Below, piece by piece: positions 10,301-21,860 of a stretch of 64,000 nucleotides of DNA. The position numbers and the translations under genes are program-made. This DNA is from Panaeolus papilionaceus. Lineage: Eukaryota; Basidiomycota; Agaricomycetes; Agaricales. Within the stretch, counting starts at the first letter, position 1; each line of letters opens with the position of its first letter. The notes below the pieces were generated by a model. That model searched no databases and was not told where the DNA came from. It worked only from the letters and a program-made list of their open reading frames with translations. The stretch spans positions 62,001 to 126,000 of the forward strand of contig JADNRZ010000019.1 of the NCBI GenBank assembly GCA_015501605.1. Direction: 5' to 3'.

Positions 10301-11270
10301 TGGTATTGGATATCTTCCACAATTTCCTTGCTTGGGTCGTTATAGCCTTCATCACTGTGGCTGACTGCGGGTTCCTCGCGTCTTCGTGTTCTCCATGAGG
10401 TCATCTTTCTAAACGATCACCTGGTTGCAGTGTATCCACGAATCTATGATGATGGAATGGGAAGGAGCATGAGTGAGTTACAGATCGTCGCCTGTGATAT
10501 TCAAACTCGCTCGTTCAATATATCCCCCCAAGTCCCTGCATTCACGGCTAATTGCACTCTCAGCCTGACGTAGACCCACCTGAGTCGGGTCCACAAGAGT
10601 TTCCAGAATCATGGCTCGCGATTCTGACCGGACTTGCGATGGTGAGTTGGTACTGGAAACGGAAGCAAAAGACAGTATGCGCATGCAGCTCGCTTCAACA
10701 TCTCAGTAGAAGGAAGTAAAGGGAATGTTATCCGTGTATCCGCGCGCGACGATTCATAGGACGCGAGTGCTTCGTGTGATCCTGCAGTCGACCTTCTCTT
10801 CAACTCTCAACATTGCTAATAGCACTCTCGTCCAAGGAACACTCTTCGCGGTCTCCGCCATCCCACCTTGTAGTCCGATTCCCACTCCGTCCTACTTCAC
10901 ATCCCAGCTCTGTCTCTCGCCAAGCTGAAGCCTGTGTTTGAGAAGAAATAGTACGAATGCTGGTGAGTTGGGGTTTCCCTATTTGTTTTTCCTTCTCCGC
11001 TCTATTCCATTCTTCTTTGACCTCCGTCCGTTGACCGTTGCTCATATGAACCCACTTCCTACACATATATCCACCACTCATCCTCATTTTTACTTCAACC
11101 CCACTTTCACATTCACCTACCTCTCTCAACACATCGCTTACCTATTCCTCTCACCCCCAATCACACCACCCCGCGTGGTATTTTCCTTGTAACCCATTCC
11201 CCCATTCCCTTTGTTGCTTCATGATCACTTCTTTAGATCACTCCCTCCTTCACTGACGGCACGCGGGAGG
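10300..11270 (+). repeat. R2 module, second of a pair (copy 4)
   Basis: Second-type R2 copy. It carries ATGGCTCGCGATTC, a segment with CCGCGCGCGACGATTCATAG, CTCTCAAC, and CTTCACATCCCAGCTC before a GGTGAGTTGGGG donor near 10965. Compared with the copies at 31800-32430 and 57730-58340, the AGPV reading frame is broken here. A pyrimidine-rich tail and TCACTGACGGCACGCGGGAGGAAAG (about 11252) lead into the next block. Confidence 0.5.
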
Positions 11271-12430
11271 AAAGATGTTCCTGACGAGTATGTGGAGTGA
11301 GATTGAGATTGGGATGACGGCCGTCTATATTAGTGTGCAATAGAATCGAGACTTCGGTGTGAGAGTGGGACATAGGGGCGGGGAGCATGGTAGTTCAAAG
11401 TTGACGATGCATACCTTGTAAACTTAGGGATGAATGTTGGCTCTTTCATTAATATTGGAGTGATTTTGTGTGATCAGTTGAGGTGAGTGGAATGATGGCG
11501 TTGGCTTTGACATTGGGGGAGCTGTTGGTTCATCTTCTTTGGAACGGTCCATTGATTTGCGTTGGTATTAGTGAGTAAGGAAGACACTGAGGCAGCTTGG
11601 AATTGGAAGTTGTTGTCCTTTCAAGTCCAGGAGTAAGTTGGACGGTTCGGGGTTTGTGTCTCCTTGATTGTATGGCGGTCAAAGATCAGTGCGCACTTGT
11701 AGTACACATGCTTGTTGTTCTAGATATATGTGAAATGGGATTGTGTCGGCGATGAGGCTTACAATGCGCTTCTCTGGTCTCATCGATCCCACTGACTCCT
11801 GGAGGAGTGCCGTCTGTATCACCTCATTATATCATGGTCTTCAAGCATGGATTTTTCGGGCTGAATGTGCTCCTCTTATATGAGTTTATCGAGTCTCTAA
11901 TACCCAATCAAGAGCTGGAAATCTCAAAGGACGCTCTTGTAGGCATGAAGCTACTGTGTCCGACCTTCTGGCCAGTCTTCTGACAGCGTCGTTACGTGCA
12001 TCCCCTGCTTTCATCCCATCACTGGTAGGAGGAAAATAAGCGAATTGAGGATGCCAATTTCCAGTTTGATAGCTTGAAAGACAAGTTATCCGTGGTATGT
12101 AGGTGTTTAACCAGTTACTGGTTACAAACGTGCATTGATATACTGGTCGGGTATCGGTGTTGGCTGTCTTGGATGAAGCCTACTCCGGGGGATCCATAAC
12201 TATCAAAGATCCACTGGTCCGAGACAACCTATTTAAGTGAATTTCGAACATACAACAATGTATTTACCCTCTCGTATAAGACAGAAAAACGTCACTCATA
12301 CCTGGAGGAGCGGATAGATTCTTTTCAGATGACTTTGACCGGAAAGAGCCATCGCCTTGGCGGCAATGTGCTCGCCTCTGGATGATCTCAATGACACCTA
12401 CACAACTCCTTGTGTTGAGTAGTCATCCTC
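11270..12430. other. Mostly unit-specific region with X-module relic at its end
   Basis: The first 200 bp (GACGAGTATGTGG, AAAGTTGACGATG) resemble the start of R5 elsewhere. Most of 11640-12170 has no counterpart that I recognise. From about 12215 it matches the X modules at 34250-34480 and 60010-60240. Read in the right frame it gives an LAAMCSPLDDLND-like peptide corresponding to LPGMC-PLDDLYD in the later copy, with stops around it. I interpret it as a decayed gene fragment. Confidence 0.4.
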
Positions 12431-12482
12431 TTTCCATCACATCACATGTTTTTTCTTCTCGTCCTTCACTTCATCACTTAGC

Positions 12483-12490
12483 TATATAAG
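12483..12490 (+). promoter_or_regulatory. TATA box of a small two-exon unit
   Basis: TATATAAG lies 34 bp upstream of position 12517, where a duplicated exon-like sequence begins. It is preceded by a pyrimidine-rich stretch typical of fungal promoters. The distance fits a TATA-directed transcription start at about 12517. Confidence 0.5.
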
Positions 12491-12516
12491 TTCTTCGTGT
12501 CTCATACTTACATCTC

Positions 12517-12686
12517 AGCTTGTTCTCTTCTCGACGCTGAGGTGTAAGTCTTCTTTAGTCACTCATACATTACGGTATATGTACTGATATTCGTGCCTAG
12601 TCGCCCTCTCGGTGTGCTAGGTAAGCATCTCAATAGATTAGCTTGTTCTCTTCTCGACGCTGAGGTTCGCCCTCTCGGTGTGCTAG
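12517..12686 (+). repeat. Two-exon unit and its spliced, intron-less tandem copy
   Basis: Exon A (12517-12543) is followed by a perfect fungal intron (12544-12600, GTAAGT to CCTAG, 57 nt, with an internal CTGAT) and exon B (12601-12620). After 19 bp, at 12640-12686, exon A and exon B occur again, fused exactly at the splice junction and identical over all 47 nt. This looks like reverse-transcribed spliced RNA placed beside its parent. The host transcript is unknown. Downstream, an ATG at about 12722 opens only 30 codons. Confidence 0.7.
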
Positions 12687-12689
12687 TGT

Positions 12690-13480
12690 TGTCACCTTGC
12701 CTTTACCGATACTTGTACTCCATGTCTCGTTCAACTATTGCTTCACACAGTGTACGAATCCTGAACGCACAAGTACATACAATTTTGATTTCGTCCTCAG
12801 ACTCGTTCTTCTGAGCTTGACGTCATTATGCGATGTGGCTGTGATGATATTCCCACACTTTTGGGCTGGCACGCCAATTTTCATTCTTCCCTTCCCCCAT
12901 CATCCTTGCTGTCCCTACCACCACCTTCTGTTCACTGTGGGCGGAATTCCAGTCTTATGTCCAGATATCCTGCTATTCTACGTCTTCTTGTATCCGAGCC
13001 CTGCACTCAAGGATCGTAAATAGATGGATGTGGTGGTTGAATTCAGCACCTCCCTATACGTACATAGTCGTGAGTTTCGCCATTTCGTCGTTGAACTCAA
13101 CACCGTCTAACATTTGATCTGTTCAGGTGCAATTATTAGACTGAAAATATAATACATCACTTTTCCTCTTTCCTCGCATCTTGTGTTCGCTGTCGCCTCG
13201 TCGTTGCTCATCTTCAAGCGTTCATGTTGGCAGGGGTCTGCAAAAGGGATGGATGTCTGGGGAGTACGTCCTTCCTGGCTGATATACACAAGGAATGAAC
13301 AAGTGGCACGTTCCTCGTACTTGTTCCTTTGAATCACTCGCCTTTGTCACCTCATGCCGCTTGGTTATTGTTTGTACCGCAATCCGTTTTATCATGTTTA
13401 CCAGTGAGATCAACAGCTTCACCTTTATCTATCACCGACACCATATCCTCCAGTATATTCTGTATCATCTATATTCACGT
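12690..13480 (+). repeat. R3 module, subtype A (copy 2)
   Basis: From about 12775 (TTTTGATTTCGTCCTCAGAC) this matches 34560-35180 and 60320-60960. It has a donor GTCGTGAGTTTCGCC near 13070 and acceptor GTTCAGGTGCAATTATTAGAC near 13125, then the GGGATGGATGTCTGGGGAGTACGTCC block. Several overlapping frames of 60-110 codons exist, but none is shared by all copies. Confidence 0.5.
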
Positions 13481-14280
13481 TGAACCACTCTCTACCGCTC
13501 CCAACCTCCCTCTGTCCAGAATCACGCAAACCACGGAAACGCAATTGCGGCATACACCAACCTGCCTTCCAAAGTCTCTCTCCTCCCCTTTCTGCGGCCC
13601 GAAAGTCCCAGATTGTGTGCTGTATCCTCAGTCCTTAAACGTTATCTGGAGTCTGTCAGGCTGTTGGGCTGTTCCTTTCATGGATTGAAGCGTGGTCTGG
13701 TTGGTTCGCATAGGCGACTCTTGGCTCTTCGCGGCGCGTTACACCCGCCCTTCATTCAGCTTTCATTGTATCAATCTTCGCTATCGTCGCCAGTGCGTCC
13801 ATCCTCACATTGGATACCGGCCACTGTCGTCTCTTAGATTACCAATTGCAATTCCGACTCTACTGATGCTCATGTACAAGTCTATCCACTCCTTTCGCCC
13901 TCTCTCTTAGGTTCTCTCTTAGCTCTCGCAATTCAGTTGTTCACTTGACCCCTACTCCTCTCTGCCCTCTCTGTCTTGAATCCCATGCTGCGTCCAAGAA
14001 TTTTCAGCGACGGCCTCACTTTATCTCCACGACAACTACCGATATTCATATCGATACCTCCTTGCCACCTCATCGATCATCACCATCGCTTTCGTTGCCG
14101 GTGCGTCGATCATCACATGAAGAACTTGTTCCTACGGTCCGCTTGCTCACCTATGCATTCAATCGTCGTTCCGGTCGCCTTTACGCCATAACTCACAATA
14201 ACGCCATGCCTGCCTGGACTTCACCTCTGTTCTATAATATCATTCTCCCCCAGAACCCTGATCGCGATTTTTAACTCCCT
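13480..14280 (+). repeat. GTPase 5' distal flank (copy 2)
   Basis: Close to the copy at 61000-61830 (most bases agree by eye from 13700 on). Contains ATTCAGCTTTCATTG, GCCAGTGCGTCCATCCTCACA and the CGATATTCATATCGAT word, itself a palindrome, near 14039. Frames of 109 and 71 codons overlap here and disagree with the frame open in copy 1. Confidence 0.45.
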
Positions 14281-14863
14281 TGCAGCGGAGCCATGGTTGA
14301 ACGTCATCGACATGGATATTTAATGTTTCATGTGTTCTTGGTGGGTTGACGTTAGCAGGCAATCAGAGAGGTGATGTCCTGGAAGCGGCCGACGAGGGAA
14401 AGGACGAGGATGACACGGATGTTTGACTGTCCGAGCGAGCGGCGCCGAATGTCCGATGATAGCACCCTAGCTTTGGACGTGGGTTTTTAATTTATACAGA
14501 GCGTGTACGAGAAAGGGAGGGTGTAAAGTCGCCCAAGATCAGATCCGGGTCGACGACCTGAGTTGGACAGACATCCACTACCCTTAGATATCTCCGGTGA
14601 TTTTCGATCAGTTGAGTTAATCGATGGCAAGTTCAGAATAGATTAAATAAAAGATTAGAAGGTTCTGAGTTAGATTAGACAATCACCTGGCATCGTGGTC
14701 GGCTGACAGGTGAAATGCACGAGGTACATATCTGCATTCTGCAAATCGTGCCCCGCTACATGTTTTTCATTTTCGTTCTTACCGTCATCTCGTCCACATC
14801 GACTTCTTGGCTGTGCCGAATATCTGCCTATCTCTACGTTTCTTAACCTAGTATTTTACTCCA
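14280..14863 (+). promoter_or_regulatory. Upstream region of GTPase copy 2
   Basis: Full-length version of the conserved GTPase promoter. It carries GCGGCCGACGAGGG, TTTTTAATTTATACAG, GAAAGGGAGGGTGTAAAG, a weakened palindrome with CGGGT/ACCTG arms (14546-14560), an A-rich stretch GATTAAATAAAAGATTAG, and then a T/C-rich segment about 100 bp before the ATG. A 60-codon frame inside it is not conserved. Confidence 0.5.
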
Positions 14864-16510
14864 ATGGCCAGTACTTCGACGAGGAAATATAAACATCTCA
14901 AGGTCACTGAGTCTGTCTCTGTTACACAAGTCGGAGAAGGCAGCCCACGGCGCGATCGTACTTGGAAAGTGCTGTCAGTGAACAGATGCAGTCGTTATTT
15001 CATTATGCCTCTGACACTGTTCTGACTACAGAATTATGGGACCAACGGGATCAGGAAAAAGCTCCGTGAGCATACGTTTAGCACTGAATACTGCACGCAC
15101 AGGAATAATACTCATGATTTGACTGTCCATTTTGCTTTTGCGTCTCTAGTTCATAGAGGCGCTTGGCCTCGAGGGCACCTCAAGAATATCCAGCAACGGC
15201 CTTGATGGCTGCACGCAAACCATATCTGCCTACTGTTTAAACAATGTCACTCACATTGGTTTTGCAATTTACCTTGTGGACTCGCCTGGCTTCGCCGATA
15301 GCAAGATATCGGAGATGTCTATTGTTACCATGTTACAGAGATGGATAAAAGAGAATGGGTGAGTCTTGTTCTGCTCATTGTTCTTAGTTATGGCCTTTTT
15401 TCTTAATTTCCATGATTATTTGCACCACTAATGAAATATATCCTTCATTAGTGTTGTTCATTGCATACTGTACTTCATACCAATCACATCTGTTCGGTTA
15501 CCAGGAAGCCAACGACAGGTTCTAAAAACATTCCAGGCACTCACTGGTGTCACTGCAGCAACCAACATAACAATAGTAACCACGATGTGGGACAATATAT
15601 GGGGTGAGCGTCCAGCAACACAGGCAGAGAAGACATATGAACAGCTTCGGGATAATATATGGAAGGTTTCTTGTTTTCTCATTCATTAGTCTGATCCAGT
15701 TCTAATCAATGGTTTCATTCATCTACTTAGGATTTCATTGAAGCTGGAGCTCAAATCACAAAGTTTTACAACACAGAGGAATCAGCACTGTCCGTTCTAG
15801 ATGATGCTGTTGGACACTGGCAGGGAACTGTCAGAATTTTCTCCATAGAAGATCATCTATACAACATCAAATCAAGCCCATTTGCAAACAACTTGCTCAA
15901 TGACCTCCAAAATCGAATCCAGAACCTGCATTCCCATATACCAACCCTCCAGGATGAGCTTGCTCATGCCAAATTGCAGGGAGACAATCTGCTTGTGTTG
16001 ACTCTTCGCCCAAGGCTTCAAGAAGCCGAGACAGACCTAGCTCGATTCAAGAAGGAGCTTCAGGAGTCCAGTCTCCTTCCTTCTCCTTCCCCATCTCCTT
16101 CCCCTTCCCCTTCTTCTTCTCCCTCTGTCCTTACTCAAGTTTCTGATGCTAGTCGTACTGCTCCCCAAGAATACACTACGAATAGCTTTCATCAATTGAC
16201 CCATGGCTTTTCTGCACAGCCATCCTCCACTCACTTAGCAGCCATTGCACAAGATAATGGCAACTCCCTTCCCGGACCCACATGTGTCTTGAACAATACT
16301 GATACTCATTCTGCCTTCAACGACGACCAGGTCATTTTCGGAGATCACCCATCCTCTCCTACTACAGAGACTCCAACCGCCTTTCGACCTGCGGTGCCAG
16401 AGGTCCAACAACAACTCATCCAAGCTCAACGCACTCCTGGGCGTTTTGCCCGTATTATGGAGATCATGAAGTGTTGGGGCAACGCCGTTGGCGAGCGTCA
16501 TGACAACTGA
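14864..16510 (+). CDS. P-loop GTPase family protein, copy 2 (type I)
   Basis: The predicted CDS joins 14864..14973, 15032..15065, 15150..15358, 15452..15665 and 15731..16510, giving 448 aa. It has one extra codon in exon 1 relative to copy 1. The P-loop GPTGSGKSS is carried by a 34-nt exon, G3 is DSPG and G4 is TTMWD. The pre-G3 segment is HIGFAI, unlike any other copy. After the G domain come a coiled coil (QNRIQNLHSHIP to ARFKKELQES), a linker with a run of Pro-Ser repeats, and the tail RIMEIMKCWGNAVGER. Introns are 58, 84, 93 and 65 nt. No disrupting mutation is visible, so I expect it to be functional. Activity and partners are unknown. Confidence 0.9.
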
Positions 16511-17210
16511 GCGCCTTGGTGAGTCTTCTAACCTGTTCGTTTTTCTAATAATCTCATGGAATGATGTTCTGCAAAGTAGTACCACTGCGGTCGAGGCGTT
16601 GACACTAGTCGTCAAGGCGCCAGGAGCGCGATTGGTTATATCAAATTTGTCATACACATTCTCGTTTTTCTCTGTTTCACGTTGTACCTTGTGCAACCTA
16701 TGCTTCGTCATTCCGGTTCACATGTTATTCCTTGACTCTCCGTTTAGTTTGGCTACTCCTCCATTCTCGTTGCATCTAATTCTTCCTCTAGTCGCTCACC
16801 TTAGTTCCAATTTTACTTTTTTTCCTGTACATTCATTCTTCGCGGTCTCTCCTCTGCGAGTTCCTTTGTAATGGACTCGATACAGTGACAATTTATCTAT
16901 CTATCTGTCTCCGATGAAGAAGTCGTTGATGATTTTTCTGCGCATCGACCCTCACGTCGAGCTGAATTAGAAATTCGTCAGTAGGAAAATGCTTTCGTCG
17001 GATAAGCGACGATATATTGGATGAATATGACATCTCGAAAGGGTCATGTGTAAACATCACCATTATACAATTCTGTGAAATCATTATATGTTCTATTGAA
17101 TTAAATCTGGGCAAAAGGTCGTGATTAGGGGGAACGATACGCGAAGAGATTGTCAACGGGTGCGAAGTATCGCCACAACGGTTAGTCGTGTATATGATCT
17201 ATAGAACTTG
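16511..17210 (+). repeat. R8: GTPase 3' UTR and downstream flank (copy 2)
   Basis: A likely 3' UTR intron spans 16519-16576 (GGTGAGT to AAAG, with TGATG ahead of the acceptor). The block continues with CAAGGCGCCAGGAGCGCGATTGG, TTTAGTTTGGCTAC, and an A/T-rich segment ending CGATACGCGAAGAGATTGTCAACGGG. It is highly similar to 38186-38840. The antisense frame at 16235-16711 is an artefact of the GTPase tail. Confidence 0.5.
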
Positions 17211-18360
17211 TCATCTCCTGACATTCACCTTCATGGAGCCTCGTATCTTTCGTCTTGTCTGTTTGTCATGAGGGTCAGTTTTTTGTGCTCTTTCCTTCTA
17301 GTTTTGGGGCTAACCTTTACCATGCGGCACACATCTCACTGCTGCGTGTCCCAACTCTCGCTCTGTCTCACCATGCTGATACAGACTGTCTCGTCATTTT
17401 CCGTAAATCTGTCATCCTACCCACATCATCACTGAGGCCTTGTCTGTGCCCGACTACATTATTTTCCTCAACCACTTCTGTATTCTCAACCCGATAATCA
17501 CCGACACTACCATCCTTATCCCAACTGGTGCGCATTCCAGGTGCGCAGCATGAGATGATCTTGATAGAGGGACTTGTTCCTACGAAAACATCATCAGTTG
17601 GTTGCGTTGGGGCGCGGTGCACGTGTATGGTGACAGAAACATGAAGACTAGTAAATGGTATGGCAGATTGAGCGTGAATTTTACATTTCGTCCTACTGAG
17701 GGCTTGCATGATAGACTATCGGAACCCCTCAGCAGACGTACTTGTCGCCCTTTCACCCCCTTCCTTGCATTCCTAGTCATTTTATCTCTTGGCACGACCC
17801 AAACCCGTCTGCACTGTGCAGCTGAGTTGCTAGTATCATGGCTTCAAGTTGCAACTCCAATGGGAATTGAGACGTGGGTGGGTGCTGTCGGTGTATCTGC
17901 GCGTGGAGAATCAGGGAACGAGACCGCTTCGCTTGATCCTGCAGTCTACCTTATCCTCAACTCTCAACCGAGCACCCTCCCCAAAGCACTCTGCGACAAT
18001 CGACAGTTGTGGCGATCTCTATAATTCCACCTTTCACTCGTACGCCGGCCCTGTCTCACTTCACATCCCAGGTCCGTCTCCGGATAAGCTAAAGTCTGCG
18101 TTCGCGAGGGGTAATACGAAGGCTGGTGTTATTTCCTTGTTCGCACAGCCGTTTTATCCCCCTCCACTCACTCTTCTCCTTCCTTCGTTGGCCCTCTGAA
18201 CTCTCTTCAGTCGCGTCCTTTTCGTTTCTTTCCTACATATATATCCACCATAAGTCAACATTGGGCTCACCTTCCTCTCTCGATACACATTGCTTCGCAT
18301 TCTTCCATCGCCTTCTCTCCTAAACTGTCTGATCGCATTGGCGCTTTCATTTAGATTACT
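17210..18360 (+). repeat. R2 module, long form (copy 5)
   Basis: Long R2 copy matching 39000-39910. It includes CGCATTCCAGGTG-GCATGAGATGATCTTG, then a 140-codon frame (17602-18024) with GVSARGESGNETASLDPAV and LILNSQPS. A 187-codon frame at 39308 shares this. The frame is not kept in the short R2 copies, and substitutions between R2 copies do not favour silent sites, so I rate it a relic. A pyrimidine-rich tail follows. Confidence 0.45.
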
Positions 18361-19030
18361 TTGAGTTGAATGATGACGACGGATTCCACATTCGGGGGAG
18401 GCTCGAGGATGTTTTACTTCGTATTAGAGACACTTTGTGAAAAATGTAGCTTTGCATGAAGTACATATATGGAACAGTCGCCTAGGTCTGTCGAATCGTG
18501 CTCGTGTAAGTGAGCTTTGATTCGCGTTAGGAAAGACAGCCAAGAGATTTTGAATTTGAACCTGTTGTGTTGGACGTTTCAATCATAGGCTTGATTGACG
18601 GCGTGTTTATCGAAAGAGCTCAGGTGAGTCCAAGTCGGTGTAAAAGAGTGTCTACTTAAGTACTCGTACCCAACTCTTTCCATACATCCGGCTTTTTCGG
18701 TGTCTGATATTTGCAACGATGCCTGTGGGTGATCCGCCCTTTAACATGCCTAGGCAGGGGTGGGATGCTGAGTTTTACCCTTATTGTCATATGCTTGAGC
18801 AAATTATGAATGCTCAAGTACAATCATATTTGGGAGGGATGATGCATCCATCTCAGAGCTTATTGATTATGACAAGCAAGCCACATCCGCGGCACAATGC
18901 TCGCGTCTGGATGATTTCTAGATCTATAACGTTGACTCAAACATGACGCACAGAGCTGCTGGTCGCCTCTACCGAGACTTCCACCCCGTGTTTTATTGAA
19001 TTATCGCTTCGGGCGTTTAGGATAGACAGG
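18360..19030 (+). pseudogene. Relic coding segment (QVQSYLGG / LYRDFHPV), direct orientation
   Basis: A 75-codon frame (18719-18946) contains EFYPYCHMLEQIMNAQVQS, and after a stop and in the next stretch THRAAGRLYRDFHPVFY. Related peptide fragments occur at 45168-45430, where the first part is inverted, and at 60230 (LYQDFHSI) and 34480. The family is not recognised. Stops between the blocks indicate decay. The start of the segment (18360-18600) carries the TTTGATTCGCG module that also precedes R5. Confidence 0.4.
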
Positions 19031-19600
19031 TGAACACATTTCTGAATGAGGTTTCGTCGTTTCAGACTCGTCCGAGTCGTTGTCCCTTGATGATGTGACT
19101 GTGACAACGTTTCCACATTTGTGGACTGTCACGTCAGATTTTCTTCCTTCCTCCTCCCATCATCCTCGCCTTCCCAACCACCACCTTGCGTTGATTCTGG
19201 GCATAATCCCTGTTAGATGTCCTGATATCCTGTAATTCTGTGATCTCTCGTATTCACGCTCTCCGTGCAAGCATTTTTTGCAGATGATGAGATGGTTGAG
19301 TCCAGATCCTCCCTAATAGAGTGTCGTAAGTTCGGTTATTTCGTTGTTGAACTCAACACTCTCTAATGCTTAATTTGTTTAGATGTAATTATTAGACGCC
19401 AATTTTCTAATATATTTTATTTTCCCCTTCCTCCCGTTCATGTTCCAGTTCTTCGCATCATCGTTGGTGGCGGTTGAGAAAAGCCTGCGTTTTTCCTGTC
19501 TGATATAGCCAAGGGGTCTCTTTTGTTCTGATCAAACCTTCGTCACGAAGGATGCCTGTGCCATTTACTCCAGCATATTCCGTATACATCTACCCTTGCG
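19030..19600 (+). repeat. R3 module, subtype B (copy 2)
   Basis: The intron-like unit has donor GTCGTAAGTTCGG (about 19325) and acceptor TGTTTAGATGTAATTATTAGAC (about 19381). Upstream it has GATGTGACTGTGACAACGTTTCCACATTTGTGG, downstream TTCATGTTCCAGTTCTTCGCATC. No maintained reading frame. Confidence 0.5.
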
Positions 19601-20540
19601 TCAACCACTCCCTGCCATTTCCACCTGCAACAATTGCCCTTGCGTATTTCCTCACTGCGTTCCTATTATCCCCTTGGCCCCATCTTTCCATCACATTCCT
19701 CTCTTAGCTCACGTTGCTTTGTTTAATGAGTATATCCCCGTTTCTTCGCCTCTCCACCCTAACCTCTTGCCCCCGTTTTTCCAGTATGCACGGTTTCCTC
19801 TACTTTCATTACCCACTCCACTCCACGTCTCAACTGATACATTTTCCAATTACTTCTTAACTTCCTGTACTTCTATCCCCTCTCATCATGTCACCTCTCT
19901 ACACCACATTTATTCTCAATTTTTGCCCTTCCACGCTCGACTACACTCTTCCAGTTCATTCCCGCACCTTCATTATCCCTACTCGTTTCCTTCGTGCTTA
20001 CTCGTCCGCGCGTCGTTTCTTTTCACAACTCCCTCCCTCCCTTACCTTCTCTTTTATTATCCCTTGACTCGTTCTCGTTCTCTAACTTATACCAACCCTC
20101 TATCCCCAGGTGTCGTCTCCAAAGTCTCTGATGGAGCTACCGCCGTCGTTCTGACCTGTCTCTCTGTTGCACAACGCCTCAGCCTCGCCATCCTCAGCAA
20201 GTACATCAACAGCGCCACCATCCACGTCACCCGCCGCCCCATGTGTATCAGACCTGCCTTGATCCTCTTCCCCTCACCATCGGTCGCCTCACCCCTCACC
20301 AATGCCCTTTGCTCTACCCTTGAGGTCGTTCCTCGTCCACCGGACAAGCTCCACTCCACCTATCTCTGTGAATCCTTCTTGCTATCTACATTGGTGATTA
20401 CGGGCGTCATTGACAATGAGTTCATGGGACCATTCCATACCGTGGCTCGTGAGTTCTCCCGACTAGTTTTTCGCGTTGACGTTCACTGATCAGCATTTCG
20501 CTTGATCAGGTGTAATTATTATAGATTTTAACCCGAATAT
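19596..20540 (+). repeat. R4 module with long open frame (copy 2)
   Basis: A 297-codon frame (19596-20489) is the longest outside the GTPases and the retrotransposon. Its first half is low-complexity Pro/Ser/His/Leu from pyrimidine-rich DNA. From about 20107, after a CCCCAG acceptor-like site, it reads VSKVSDGATAVVL, SLAILSKYINSATIHV, PPDKLHSTYLCE and GVIDNEFMGP, up to a GTGAGTTCTCCCG donor at about 20450. The same frame is open at 46501-46900 but is disrupted at 29700 and 55640. The domain is unrecognised. It may be an exon of a decaying gene. Confidence 0.4.
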
Positions 20541-20890
20541 TATTAAATCTTTCTCTGTCTGCCCACTCGCATGTTCCACGAAAATCTGAAACCGCTTGCT
20601 TTAACATTTGCCCGCATTCTTCACACTTTCAATCTCAAACTTTGCTATGCGCCCACCAAAAAGATCACCCTCTTCATCCCCAGTTCATGCGAGTTTGTAA
20701 TTACGCTCCACTGGTCCTCATTGCTCGTGCTGTCGACTGGACCAGTGAGTGCCTGTTTTTTCTCCGGTATTTTATGTCCCGGCCATATCCTTCAAACTAA
20801 GACGCACTCTAGGTTTCCTTCATGAAATCGTCTCGCTGGACGGACTCGTTGGGGATTCATGTATGGGCGCATCCGTCTGTGGTGACGGAA
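20540..20890 (+). repeat. R4-R2 spacer (copy 2, shortened)
   Basis: Shares TTCCACGAAAATCTGAAACCGCTTGC and the GACCAGTGAGTGCCTG donor-like site with 46970-47170. It then jumps directly to CCGGCCATATCCTTCAAACTAAGACGC, so about 450 bp present in other copies (for example 8980-9390) is missing. Confidence 0.45.
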
Positions 20891-21860
20891 AATAAAATGG
20901 CGCGTATATCATATGGACCATTTATCGTCTGGGTGAGTTTTCCATGTTCATTTTTTCTTCTATCCTACTGATGCAGTGCATGCTAGCCCGTTGTAGCGAT
21001 ATACAAAAATCATCTTCTAATATTTGCATCTGTGTCAGTACGTCCAATATCATTTGCTCTTTAAACGTGACCTACATCCGCCTGAGTTGTCCATGTGTTT
21101 TGTTAGAATTATGGATCGCGACTCTAGCTCCTTCTAGCGTCGTCGGGGAAGGACAATGCGGGGAGCGAATGCGTTCGGCGCATCCGCACGAGCTACGAAT
21201 GGGCTGTGGAACATGATTCGCTTCATCGTGCAGTAGGGATGTTGGTACATCCCGGAGTTTGGCTAAGCAGAGTGAAGCCTCATTCGCCAAGGATCATGGG
21301 TTAATTTTGTGTATTCTTCTTTCTTCGCTCTATTCTATTCTTTTTTCGCGCGGTATTCTGTACTCCTTGGTATATTCATCATCAACGTGTTCTGTTCTTA
21401 ACCAGCTTTACTCCTTTTCTTTCCGATCTTACCCTTGTGTTCTCATTCTGCCCTTGACCCCGTCTTTCTATTTACTTCCGTCTCTCAGTCCACATCACAT
21501 CGTCGTCTCCCAAATCATATTTCCTTCAAACCTTCTTCGCGTCTTCACTTGCGTTCTCGTCTCCCTGTCATACCGGAATTCACATTTAATCCCATTCCTC
21601 ACAAAATTCTGTTTACAACTCGTACGGGGGTCTTTTTACCCTCATTTGCTTTGTCTTTTCGTTCACCTTTCTTATCCTCATTTTTTTTTGTCGCTCTCAG
21701 TTGCGTTGTGAATATGACCAATCGAAATTGGACATCCTCCCCAATTTACCTGCGGGGGTCGTCATAGTCGTCATCACAGTGGCTGCCTGAAGCGCTCCTT
21801 GCGTCTTCCTGTACTCCTTGACATCTCACCAAAAGATCACCTGGTGGCAGCGAAAAGCTC
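20890..21860 (+). repeat. R2 module, first of a pair, with pyrimidine arm (copy 6)
   Basis: Nearly identical by eye to 56740-57720, including ATGCGGGGAGCGAATGCG and the long arm through TTTTTTTTGTCGCTCTCAG (21690). It is much less similar to the positionally equivalent 47490-48200, which points to exchange between non-adjacent units. The 150-codon frame at 21259-21711 lies in the pyrimidine-rich arm and I do not regard it as coding. Confidence 0.55.

Noticed and set aside
16235..16711. 158-codon minus-strand frame
   Set aside because: It is antisense to the conserved C-terminal part of GTPase copy 2 and exists only because of that codon usage; similar antisense frames occur at 37910-38176 and 5942-6160.
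21259..21711. 150-codon frame
   Set aside because: Low-complexity hydrophobic translation of a CT-rich arm; the near-identical sequence at 57119-57657 is split into two frames by indels.
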